DNA from: Marinilabilia salmonicolor JCM 21150
Lineage (GTDB): Bacteria; Bacteroidota; Bacteroidia; Bacteroidales; Marinilabiliaceae
Direction: 5' to 3'
Assembly (NCBI RefSeq): GCF_000259075.1
Contig: NZ_AJKI01000053.1
Coordinates: 26,686-90,685, forward strand
Length of the DNA stretch: 64,000 bases
The notes beneath the pieces are model-generated. The model saw nothing but the letters and a program-made list of their open reading frames with translations, made no database searches and had not been told where the DNA came from. Made by a program: the position numbers and the translations under genes. Shown here in pieces: positions 10,401-17,010 of this stretch (positions are counted from its first letter, which is position 1; every line of letters starts with the position of its first letter).

Positions 10401-10950
10401 CACCGATGGTCAAACCGGTTGATTTACCCTGAAGTGCCTGTACAGGGTTGACGGTGTTTGTGGATGCGATTTCATCCCCAGCCACTTCTGTCATTCCGTA
10501 ACCCAGTTTTTTGGTCTCTCTCTTTATCCCCAGGGCGGTTACTACCACCTCGTCAAGGCCCAGACTCTCTTCCTCAAGGGTTACATTGATGGTTGAACGA
10601 CCTTCTACCGGAATAACCTGTGTGTTAAATCCGATAAATGAAAATACCAGGGTGCCGTTTTCGGGGGCATCCAGGCTATAGTTACCATCCATGTCGGTGA
10701 TGGTTCCTGTGGTGGTTCCCTGTATCACAATGTTTGCTCCCGGAACAGGCATTCCTTGTGTGTCCTGAACATTACCTGAAACTGTAATTGTTTGTTGCTG
10801 TTGCAGGCTTGAAATGACTTTTTCATTGTTCTCATCAGCAAAAGCTGAAGAAGCTCCCCCAAAAGCCAGTAACCCGGCTAATGTTAAAGCCCCAATTTTG
10901 CTGTTCCATTTCCCCGTTTCCAGGGGGAAACAACTTTTTAATCGCCTCAT
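7462..10950 (-). CDS. susC: SusC/RagA TonB-dependent outer-membrane transporter
   Basis: The protein has 1162 residues. A signal peptide with an extended N-region (about 1-38, ending SSAFA) is followed by a carboxypeptidase-regulatory-like domain (about 54-130, VSGNVQDTQGMPVPGANI to FSFIGF), the TonB-box region and plug (LGLDEVVVTALGI, then VVDGV and GAAATALYGSRGINGAVVITTK), and a long beta-barrel ending in an aromatic terminal strand (FTVKVDF). No STN domain precedes the carboxypeptidase-like domain, so signalling to an anti-sigma factor is not expected. It imports oligosaccharides into the periplasm using TonB energy together with the following SusD. A 593-base upstream region with two inverted repeats suggests it has its own regulated promoter, separate from the glycosidase genes to the right. 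Confidence 0.96.
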   Translation of the reverse strand: MRRLKSCFPLETGKWNSKIGALTLAGLLAFGGASSAFADENNEKVISSLQQQQTITVSGNVQDTQGMPVPGANIVIQGTTTGTITDMDGNYSLDAPENGTLVFSFIGFNTQVIPVEGRSTINVTLEEESLGLDEVVVTALGIKRETKKLGYGMTEVAGDEIASTNTVNPVQALQGKSTGLTIGASDGGLFGNSKIQIRGVSVMNSKNNQPIFVVDGVILDNNITDSSADWAASSNDFGNMLKNLNPDEYESVSVLKGAAATALYGSRGINGAVVITTKDGEGAKGIGVSVSQTVGIDHVYNTPDLQYEYGPGVMPGYIDYGEKDANDRYYRFDSQQFYLNSNGDPSFRSHPWGGGYGFGPKYDGRMVEHYDGEMRPYLPAKDNMLDAYDLGINNNTSVALKGGNEDGNFYLSHSYNYRNGTLPKNTFSRNATKFSGSYNLASWLRAEASISFTTSTPKNPQNDLAQQFATGGLNNLYDTERWKEREIYQASHGGTPNSAYGDKYAYVPGNSIWFSYNMNENVRKEQVTRPIVRLTADLSDWVSITAEGNMNHYTMEHELKQLGQGYANEGGYYELKHDRNVSRTGKLVANINGDITEDISTSVMLGGEIFDQEMSMTRAWTDGGLIVPGKFFLDNSKKTKLSEGRIYGTKQINSLYFLANFGWRDQLFLDITGRNDWSSSLVYTDGTGNYSYFYPSVSSSWIFTESFDTPSWMTFGKVRLSWAQVGNDTDPYNINKGYSVGNHQINESSFAYYNTRSTTSVDPDIKPERKNSFEAGLDLRMLQNRVGLDVTYYDETIENQIGNVPIPYESGVNELLTNVGTLNNSGLEISLKLTPVKTSNFNWTTTFNYWDNTTKITELHEDYGAYRVLGGYVDYGNFRIGSVAYEGGEYGVLMSDSKPKVWQSEDANDPRNGMKVLTWRDDWRGAYYTRSYEVEEVGKMQPDFEGSWDNSFSFKGLTLSVLLDARYGGHLASYANRYGTAYGWLETSLAGRDPQHGGMEWTSEYSDTEGRTYSDGIIPDGVFQEGQTVTAPNGSTVDVGGMTYQEAFDAGYVEPTHAGTHTYFNNSWGSGVVNDDWFEEVKYIALRNISVGYNLPKSIAQSIKAQNLYVAFNARNLGYLYNSMPNNLNPEGFRGTTSTESFLERSFMPYTASYTFTVKVDF

Positions 10951-10997
10951 AGACTAGATTTTTAATTAATAATTAAGTAAAACATAAACCTGACTTT

Positions 10998-11020
10998 TAA
11001 ATTGAATTTCATTCAATTTA
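10998..11020. promoter_or_regulatory. 23-bp palindrome in the susC leader
   Basis: TAAATTGAAT and ATTCAATTTA form a perfect 10-bp inverted repeat around TTC, about 50-70 bases before the susC start. It could be an operator or a small leader hairpin. Low-GC palindromes also arise by chance. Confidence 0.4.
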
Positions 11021-11104
11021 CAAATTTTTACATAAAATGGCTTCATTGATTAACTTTCTTTTGTTAAAAAAGAATAGAGTTAATTCTTTAATGGTGTTTT
11101 ATAT

Positions 11105-11139
11105 TGTGCAAATGTATTATTTTTTATTTCTTTTGCACA
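11105..11139 (-). promoter_or_regulatory. Candidate susC promoter with overlapping inverted repeat
   Basis: On the minus strand TACATTTG (11116-11109) is a perfect match to the Bacteroidota -7 box TAnnTTTG. It lies inside TGTGCAAA...TTTGCACA, an 8-bp perfect inverted repeat with 19 bases between the arms. This is the size and position expected of a regulator site over a promoter. It would give a leader of about 150 bases. No clear -33 element is seen. Confidence 0.4.
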
Positions 11140-11379
11140 TTCTTTTATTATTTTTTTACAAAAGTTTCTTTTGTTGGCCGGGTTATTCTTGTTTGTTTTT
11201 ATTGTTTAACGAACAATGGCTAATACAAAAAACTACAATAAAAGACAAAAATTAACGGTGTCAATGTTTTTTGTCTTAACGGTAAGTGTTTGTATGTTAG
11301 GAAGTAAAGTGCCCTTTTGAGGAGGTTTTTAATGATGCAGATTTGCAACCGGGATTCTTGACTCTATGGACAGGCTAAT

Positions 11380-11546
11380 TAGTGCCTGTCCATAAACTAA
11401 GCAAAGTATCTCAAGTTCGCTGTGTCTGTTCAGAAGGTTTCGTTTACAAGGCTTGGCATTAGCGGAAATGCGGAGTTTACTCGAGTAAATGAGCAATTTC
11501 CGCTAATGCTGTAACGCAGTAAACGGGATTTTATGGACAGATTCTA
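11380..11546. repeat. Palindromic MITE-like element 1 (167 bp), overlaps fucosidase stop codon
   Basis: The ends are TAGTGCCTGTCCATAAAC on the left and the inverse of TAGAATCTGTCCATAAAA on the right. Inside are a 14-bp perfect inverted repeat (11456-11469 with 11496-11509) and a 14-bp palindrome around CTCGAG (11476-11489). The terminal CTA at 11544-11546 is, on the minus strand, the TAG stop codon of the GH29 gene. No coding capacity is seen. Confidence 0.85.
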
Positions 11547-13247
11547 ATTACTTTCAATGACTTGTCCCTCTTCGGTATAAAGATCTACGGGTCCGTCGAG
11601 TAAAACGGCTATAACTGTAGCCTCAGGGTCGAGTACTGATTCAGGAACCGGGATATAGGCAATTCCCGGGACTTCACTCCAATACAATTTCCCAAGTATT
11701 TGGTGCGATAATTTGGTGGCGTTGCCAACCACCCAAATGCGGTTAATTTTATTGTGTAATCCTTTAATCATTAATGGTCCGTTGGGTTTACCATCCAGGA
11801 TGAGATACAAAATGTTTTCATCTTCAGACAACAGGGAGTTTCCTGCAAAATGCTGAGTAGAGATGCCGGGTTTTACTTTTCCCATCAGGGGGAGGTGTTT
11901 TTTATTCCAAGCCTGATTTTCCGCAAGTTTGGAGAAATCCTCCATTGCCTGATTCGCTTCCGTTTCACCGGGTTTTACCTGATCAGCAAAGTCAACCGCA
12001 ACAACAGTTATTGCCGGATCGCATGCTTCTGACGGAATGTTAACCATCAGGTTGGCCTGCTCCTGATTGTATCGATAATCGATTCCGGTTTTCTTGCCTA
12101 GCAGTCTTACATTCTCAACCTTTCCTTTGATACCTCGCACAGAAATGGGGCTTTCTGGAGTGTAATCCAGATAGAGGTACAGTGTTTTATGATCCTTGCT
12201 AAGGGCGGAGGGGCCATTGAAATGTCCCTCGGGCAGTCCTGCTCTGGTACCGTAAATGGCTTCACTGTGTTTGCTTGTCCAACGACCAAACTCATCAAGG
12301 ATCTCGATTTGTGGTTCAGGGATCGTGCCATCCTGCATAGGACCTACATCCAATAATAGATTTCCTCCCTTGCTGATGCAATCTACAAAAGTACGTAAGA
12401 GCTGATAAGGCGTTTTGTAATTATGGTCATTGTGCTGATAGCCCCAACTGTCGTTCATGGTAAGGCAAAGTTCCCAGTATGGGTTTTCAGGTTGAGCTAC
12501 CGGGACTCCTTGTTCGGGAGTCATGTAATCACCGTATTCATTGAGTCGGCTGTTGATGATTACCCCTTCTTTATAGGAAAACAGCTTTTCTCTTACCTGT
12601 TTTGATCTCCATTCGTCGGCAGAATGTTCCCAGTCTCCGTCGAACCAGTAAAGATCGGGATTAAATGTGGAGGAGAGTTCATCCAGTTGTTCGAAGTAAA
12701 AGTCCACAAAACGGGACCATCGCTCCGGATTTTTCGAATATCTTACGCTGTCGCGTGTGAATGCCGGGTAATCCGGGTACGACCAGTCTATTAGTGAGTA
12801 ATAGAGTCCCACTTTAAGATCGTTTTTGCGAAGTTCATTGACAAAGGGGGTTATCAGATCCTTTTTTGCAGGGGTGTGTTTTGTCACTTTGTAGTGATCT
12901 GTTTCTGAGTCCCAGAGAGCAACACCGTCATGATGTTTGGTGGTGATGACCGAGTATTTAGCCCCTGCATTTTTGAAAAGTTTTGCCCATCGTTCGGCAT
13001 CGAAGTTGGAGGCATGAAATCCGTTAAGCTGGTTCATGTAATCTTCATGAGAGATATATCCGTTGAAGAAAGACCAGGATTCATCGATTCCGTTTACGGC
13101 ATATATACCATAATGAACAAAAATCCCCAGCTTGGCATCTTTGAACCATTCCATTCTTTCGGCCTTTTCTTCTTTTGTTTCTTGTGCCTCAACGGTGAAT
13201 AAAACCATGAGGAATGAAATTAAAAACAGAGTTGATTTGCGAATCAT
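11544..13247 (-). CDS. GH29 alpha-L-fucosidase with C-terminal extension
   Basis: The protein has 567 residues and a signal peptide (about 1-21, ending VEAQ). The GH29 barrel shows the conserved motifs MEWFKDAKLGIFVHYG, TTKHHDG (about 103-108) and LYWFDGDW. Asp203 in the last motif is the probable nucleophile by family comparison. Residues from about 340 onward form two similar beta-rich segments (both with a pattern like ILYLILDGKPNGPL), larger than the usual single C-terminal sandwich. It removes alpha-L-fucose, here probably from N-glycan core or antennae. It follows the CBM9-like gene by 20 bases and is the last gene of the GH20-CBM9-GH29 set. Its TAG stop is supplied by the end of a palindromic element, so the original C-terminus may have differed. 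Confidence 0.93.
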   Translation of the reverse strand: MIRKSTLFLISFLMVLFTVEAQETKEEKAERMEWFKDAKLGIFVHYGIYAVNGIDESWSFFNGYISHEDYMNQLNGFHASNFDAERWAKLFKNAGAKYSVITTKHHDGVALWDSETDHYKVTKHTPAKKDLITPFVNELRKNDLKVGLYYSLIDWSYPDYPAFTRDSVRYSKNPERWSRFVDFYFEQLDELSSTFNPDLYWFDGDWEHSADEWRSKQVREKLFSYKEGVIINSRLNEYGDYMTPEQGVPVAQPENPYWELCLTMNDSWGYQHNDHNYKTPYQLLRTFVDCISKGGNLLLDVGPMQDGTIPEPQIEILDEFGRWTSKHSEAIYGTRAGLPEGHFNGPSALSKDHKTLYLYLDYTPESPISVRGIKGKVENVRLLGKKTGIDYRYNQEQANLMVNIPSEACDPAITVVAVDFADQVKPGETEANQAMEDFSKLAENQAWNKKHLPLMGKVKPGISTQHFAGNSLLSEDENILYLILDGKPNGPLMIKGLHNKINRIWVVGNATKLSHQILGKLYWSEVPGIAYIPVPESVLDPEATVIAVLLDGPVDLYTEEGQVIESN

Positions 13248-13267
13248 AGCTGAATGTTTAAGAACGA

Positions 13268-14380
13268 TTAGTTATTCATTTTTGCTGACCACACCCGGCC
13301 CTCCTGGTTGATAAACCAGTCGGAGTTGCTTAGGGATGATTTTATTTCAAAGGTGTGCCATCCCCTGCGAATTTCATAAGATCCATTTAACGCATCAGGA
13401 TTAAATCCCACCTCTCTGAGCTGATTTAGAGAATTGGCAAAATGACCATGAAGGCCATGATATTTTCGTTGGGCCAGGAAGATATTCTGAAGGGCCCATT
13501 TGGTCTCTTCTTCTATGCGGTTTTCAAATTTTGAGCTTCCGGCTCCGGACTCTGATTCCGAAAACTGGACATAACCCCATGTTTCCGGTCGGTGCATATC
13601 TATTACCCCCTGGGGTGACCACACCCAGTTTTCTTCAGGCAGGGGGTTTCCGGTTTCGGGCTTTGTTATTTTTTCATAAGCACCATCCACTACTCTGGTG
13701 TGCCACTGAACACGGCTGAAATTTACTCTCCATTGGGTCCCTTCGGTCGGCTTCCTTTTTCCGTTAAGTTCCGTAAGAGTCCCCAGCGGGATTGCCATTT
13801 CCACAGACCAGCAGGAATCGGTATCTGCCGGATTGTTTAAAGTGCCAATGATGTGAACTGCTGTTTTTATTTCCGGAGACTCCAGACTATTTACCGGGGG
13901 GCCACCAACTCTGTAAGGTTTAATGAGCAACAGATCCCAAATGGTGTTGAGGGCATTTATTTCCAATTCGTAATAGAGGTGTGTGTCTCCCGATGGGTCA
14001 ATGAAAACCTCGAAGTCGTTATCACGAAAAATAACTGCATCATGTCGGGTGATGGTTCCCTGGATGTGGGGTTCTTCCAAATGTGCAGCCACATAAAAAT
14101 AGTTGTCGTCCCAGAGCATTTTGACTTTGGTAGCATGCGTGGGAGCAGGGAATTCCGATCCTCTGATATCCACAAATTCCCCTGACCATTCTGCTTCTTT
14201 CCAGCTGTTCTCATCCGGAATTCCATCAATATTAATGGAATCAGAAGTTCTGTAACAAACATATTTTTCCCGGTTTAATTCAGGTACTGGTGCATCTTTG
14301 TGCCAGTATTTGTTTTTTGTTTTTCCCTGAATTGAGGCGGTTAAAAGAATAAGTGTAAATGCGAGTAATACAAATTTCAT
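13268..14380 (-). CDS. CBM9-like carbohydrate-binding family protein
   Basis: The protein has 370 residues and a signal peptide (about 1-19). Residues about 45-235 resemble the family 9 carbohydrate-binding fold: a start like INIDGIPDENSWKEAEW, then KMLWDDNYFYVAAHLEEP, and DNDFEVFIDPSGD with acidic residues that in this family bind calcium. It lacks a recognisable catalytic domain. The C-terminal third is unique. It starts 11 bases after the upstream GH20 and precedes GH29 by 20 bases, so it is part of the same transcript. It may hold glycan or glycoprotein near the enzymes. Similar proteins occur widely in Bacteroidota PULs without an assigned role, so the function is inferred from fold only. 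Confidence 0.8.
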   Translation of the reverse strand: MKFVLLAFTLILLTASIQGKTKNKYWHKDAPVPELNREKYVCYRTSDSINIDGIPDENSWKEAEWSGEFVDIRGSEFPAPTHATKVKMLWDDNYFYVAAHLEEPHIQGTITRHDAVIFRDNDFEVFIDPSGDTHLYYELEINALNTIWDLLLIKPYRVGGPPVNSLESPEIKTAVHIIGTLNNPADTDSCWSVEMAIPLGTLTELNGKRKPTEGTQWRVNFSRVQWHTRVVDGAYEKITKPETGNPLPEENWVWSPQGVIDMHRPETWGYVQFSESESGAGSSKFENRIEEETKWALQNIFLAQRKYHGLHGHFANSLNQLREVGFNPDALNGSYEIRRGWHTFEIKSSLSNSDWFINQEGRVWSAKMNN

Positions 14381-14391
14381 TTTTTCCGGAT

Positions 14392-16701
14392 TTATTCAAC
14401 AACAATTTCATCAACAAAAAGCCAGGTGGGTTTTCCTTCTCCCGGATGACCTGCCGGGCAAACTCCGAAATTTTCGGCAGTTACTCTGATAAACCGGCCT
14501 TTAGTGGTGTTCTTATCAGTGGTGTAATTCAGGATTTTGTTTTCTTTATTGTCCCGTTTTATCGGCAAATCCACAGTTTCCATTCGGGAAAATGTTTTCC
14601 CGTCTGTAGAAATTTCAAATGTTACAGAAGAGGCCGGAAATATCCAGTCTTTTCTTTTTTGCAGGATTCCCACCGATAAACGATTGATGTCAGTGATGGT
14701 TCCTAAGTCGATGGTGGCGGCCATATCTGTGGCGTGAAATCCATGCCAGTATTTTCCTACGGTGAAGGTACCCCGAACACCATCGGTTAAGGAGTTGGGA
14801 CCATCGGCCATATAATACCGGCTCACAGGATTTTTGTAATCGACGTTTTGTCCAACCGCTTTGTGAATTTCAAACGACTGTGATGCAGGTACCATCCCGA
14901 GTACTTCTCCATTTAGCAGTGTGGATGCTTTGATGGTGGCTGATTCTTTGATTTCGACAGGTTTTGAATACTTTTTGCTGTCTCTTTCCGGCCGGGAACC
15001 ATCCAGGGTGTAAACAATTTCTGCCCCTACGATTTCGGATTCAAGTTCCACCAGGAGTTTGCCATCAACAGATTGTGGTGTAATCACCACTTTGCTGTTT
15101 CCTTTATTGTAATGATATCCTTTTTGGTCGAATGCCCGGAAATGCCAACCGCGAAGTCGGTTGTTAAAATCTTCCCAATCACGATGTTCTGCAGGAGACC
15201 AGACCACCTCAGATAATGCCAGCATACGTGGGAGAACCATATATTCGAGATGCGACAGGGTGGCAATGTATTCCGTCCAGACATTTGCCTGGGCTCCCAG
15301 CACATATTTGGCTTCTTCTGCATTAAGTTCCTCCGGGATTGGTTCATATTCATAAACATCCTTAAGGGTATTCATCCCTCCAATGGCTGCCGGCTCTCCT
15401 TCGGGTCCGGCCTGATAATGGTCGAAATAACAGGGTGAGCCGGGAGTCATCACCACATCATGTCCCATCTTGGCAGCTTTGATACCGCCTGCTTCACCGC
15501 GCCAGCTCATGACGGTGGCGCCGGGAGCCAGGCCTCCTTCCAGTATTTCATCCCATCCAATGAGTTTTCGTCCGTGTGCATTCAGGAATTTTTCGATTCT
15601 TTTGACCATGTAACTTTGCAAGCCGTCTTCGTTTGCAAGATTTTCTTCATTGATTCTGGCCTGACAGGCATCGCACTTTTCCCATTGCGATTTGTCCAGC
15701 TCGTCACCTCCGATGTGTATGTATTCTGAAGGAAACAGTTCCAATACTTCAAGAAAGATGTCTTCCAGAAAATCAAATGTTTTGTCTTTTCCCGGACAAT
15801 AGGCACTCTGGATCCCTTTTGGGTATATTCCTCCTGTATTTACCAACTGGGGCTCTTCGGTGCAGGAATATTCGGGATAGGCTGCTAGTGCTGCCACCGA
15901 GTGGGCAGGCAATTCAATTTCGGGAACAATGGTGATGTTGCGCTTTTGTGCATAGGCAACAATTTCTTTGATTTGTTCCTGAGTGTAATATCCTCCATAC
16001 GTAGCTTCTTCGCCTTCCTGAGCAGGTGGGCGTTCGCTCCATACTTTGTCGAGATGATCTACACGCCATGCTCCAATTTCGGTAAGTTTTGGATATTTTT
16101 TTATTTCAATCCGCCAGCCCGGATCATCTACCAGATGCCAGTGAAAGGTGTTGAATTTATAGGTAGCCAACAGGTCGATGTATTGTTTTACTGCTTCGGG
16201 CGAATAAAAATGTCTGCTGACATCCAGCATCATCCCCCGCCACTGAAACCTGGGATGGTCGGTAATCTCCATAGCCGGGATCTCCAGTGAGGCATTGGTC
16301 CGGATGGCGGGAAGTGTTTGAAGAAGGGATTGTATGCCGTAAAAAATTCCTTTTTCATTGGCAGCCTCAATAAGGATGTTCTCAGAAGTTACCTTAAGGT
16401 GATACCCCTCCATGGCTAATTCAGCATCATTGGACTCTTTTAAAATGATCCTTTTATTGGTTCTGCTGTTGTGTGACAATTCAATTCCGGAGATGTCTCT
16501 GATGTAACCTGTAAGGAAAGCGGCAACCTCTTTTAGTTCTTTCTCCTTCTTATCGAATTGAATGGTTGTTTTGGCATCAATCGTGAAAGTACCTTCATTG
16601 ACCTGCATCTTTACCGGAGTCGGAATGATGTCAGGTCCTTTCTGGCTGTGGACCGGGAGAGTACTAAGCAGGATGGCAATTAAAAAGATAGTTCGTTTCA
16701 T
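14392..16701 (-). CDS. GH20 beta-N-acetylhexosaminidase (second copy)
   Basis: The protein has 769 residues and a signal peptide (about 1-19, ending VHSQ). The GH20b domain (about 22-150) is followed by the TIM-barrel with FHWHLVDDPGWRIEIKKYP and the catalytic Asp333-Glu334 in HIGGDELDKSQW. The C-terminus carries a chitobiase-like YTLDGSRPE segment and an F5/8-type sandwich ending FVDEIVVE. The layout is the same as the enzyme at the left of the locus, but the sequences differ throughout, so the two probably split work between linkages such as antennal GlcNAc and core GlcNAc. Its upstream gap is filled with repeats, so its promoter or read-through from the PNGase gene must cross them. Confidence 0.95.
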   Translation of the reverse strand: MKRTIFLIAILLSTLPVHSQKGPDIIPTPVKMQVNEGTFTIDAKTTIQFDKKEKELKEVAAFLTGYIRDISGIELSHNSRTNKRIILKESNDAELAMEGYHLKVTSENILIEAANEKGIFYGIQSLLQTLPAIRTNASLEIPAMEITDHPRFQWRGMMLDVSRHFYSPEAVKQYIDLLATYKFNTFHWHLVDDPGWRIEIKKYPKLTEIGAWRVDHLDKVWSERPPAQEGEEATYGGYYTQEQIKEIVAYAQKRNITIVPEIELPAHSVAALAAYPEYSCTEEPQLVNTGGIYPKGIQSAYCPGKDKTFDFLEDIFLEVLELFPSEYIHIGGDELDKSQWEKCDACQARINEENLANEDGLQSYMVKRIEKFLNAHGRKLIGWDEILEGGLAPGATVMSWRGEAGGIKAAKMGHDVVMTPGSPCYFDHYQAGPEGEPAAIGGMNTLKDVYEYEPIPEELNAEEAKYVLGAQANVWTEYIATLSHLEYMVLPRMLALSEVVWSPAEHRDWEDFNNRLRGWHFRAFDQKGYHYNKGNSKVVITPQSVDGKLLVELESEIVGAEIVYTLDGSRPERDSKKYSKPVEIKESATIKASTLLNGEVLGMVPASQSFEIHKAVGQNVDYKNPVSRYYMADGPNSLTDGVRGTFTVGKYWHGFHATDMAATIDLGTITDINRLSVGILQKRKDWIFPASSVTFEISTDGKTFSRMETVDLPIKRDNKENKILNYTTDKNTTKGRFIRVTAENFGVCPAGHPGEGKPTWLFVDEIVVE

Positions 16702-16717
16702 CAGTATAATGTTTGTT

Positions 16718-16798
16718 TAAGTTATTGGTCTGATGGAACTCGCATGTAAGAATATTATACATATTCTATTGTGGTTCCATTGCCATGCTCGTTTCATT
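16718..16798 (+). repeat. 81-bp dispersed repeat, copy 2
   Basis: Identical over 81 bases to 2641-2721. It begins 16 bases upstream of the GH20 start codon and is followed after 19 bases by the REP-like repeat. Confidence 0.9.
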
Positions 16799-16817
16799 CG
16801 TATAAAATTTTACTGGA

Positions 16818-17000
16818 GTTCGGTTAAAAATTGAGGTTGCTTCACTGCGTTACCGATGACAGATTTTTGCAATAAGCAAAAAAATCAGATAATTAATAAT
16901 TGGACCCCATTCGGGGACCTGATTCATTTGTTATGCCAACCCCGGGTTACCCACCCGGGGTTATTGACTGTCGTCGATCTTCGATTCAAATTGGCCCCTT
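16818..17000 (+). repeat. REP-like repeat, about 183 bp, copy 1
   Basis: It matches the reverse complement of 42848-43029 along its length, from GGTTAAAAATTGAG to GATCTTCGATTCAA. It contains a perfect 10-bp stem, AACCCCGGGT with ACCCGGGGTT (16938-16947 with 16953-16962), and a smaller CCCC...GGGG hairpin. It ends about 10 bases after the PNGase stop codon, so it lies in the 3' untranslated region. Confidence 0.85.
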
Positions 17001-17010
17001 TCAGGGACCC

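Larger units (their letters stand above)
10951..11543. other. susC upstream region
   Basis: The 593 bases are AT-rich next to susC and hold a 23-bp palindrome (10998-11020), an inverted repeat overlapping a candidate -7 box (11105-11139), and a palindromic mobile element from 11380 to the fucosidase stop codon. A 72-codon frame at 11037-11255 on the + strand has a low-complexity F/L composition and no ribosome site, and is not taken as a gene. Confidence 0.6.
16702..17010. other. Repeat-filled spacer between PNGase and GH20 genes
   Basis: The 309 bases consist almost wholly of the 81-bp repeat followed by the REP-like repeat. No independent gene is supported here. Confidence 0.7.

Noticed and set aside
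11037..11255. 72-codon frame upstream of susC
   Set aside because: Low-complexity F/L/N sequence in AT-rich promoter DNA, no family resemblance and no ribosome site.
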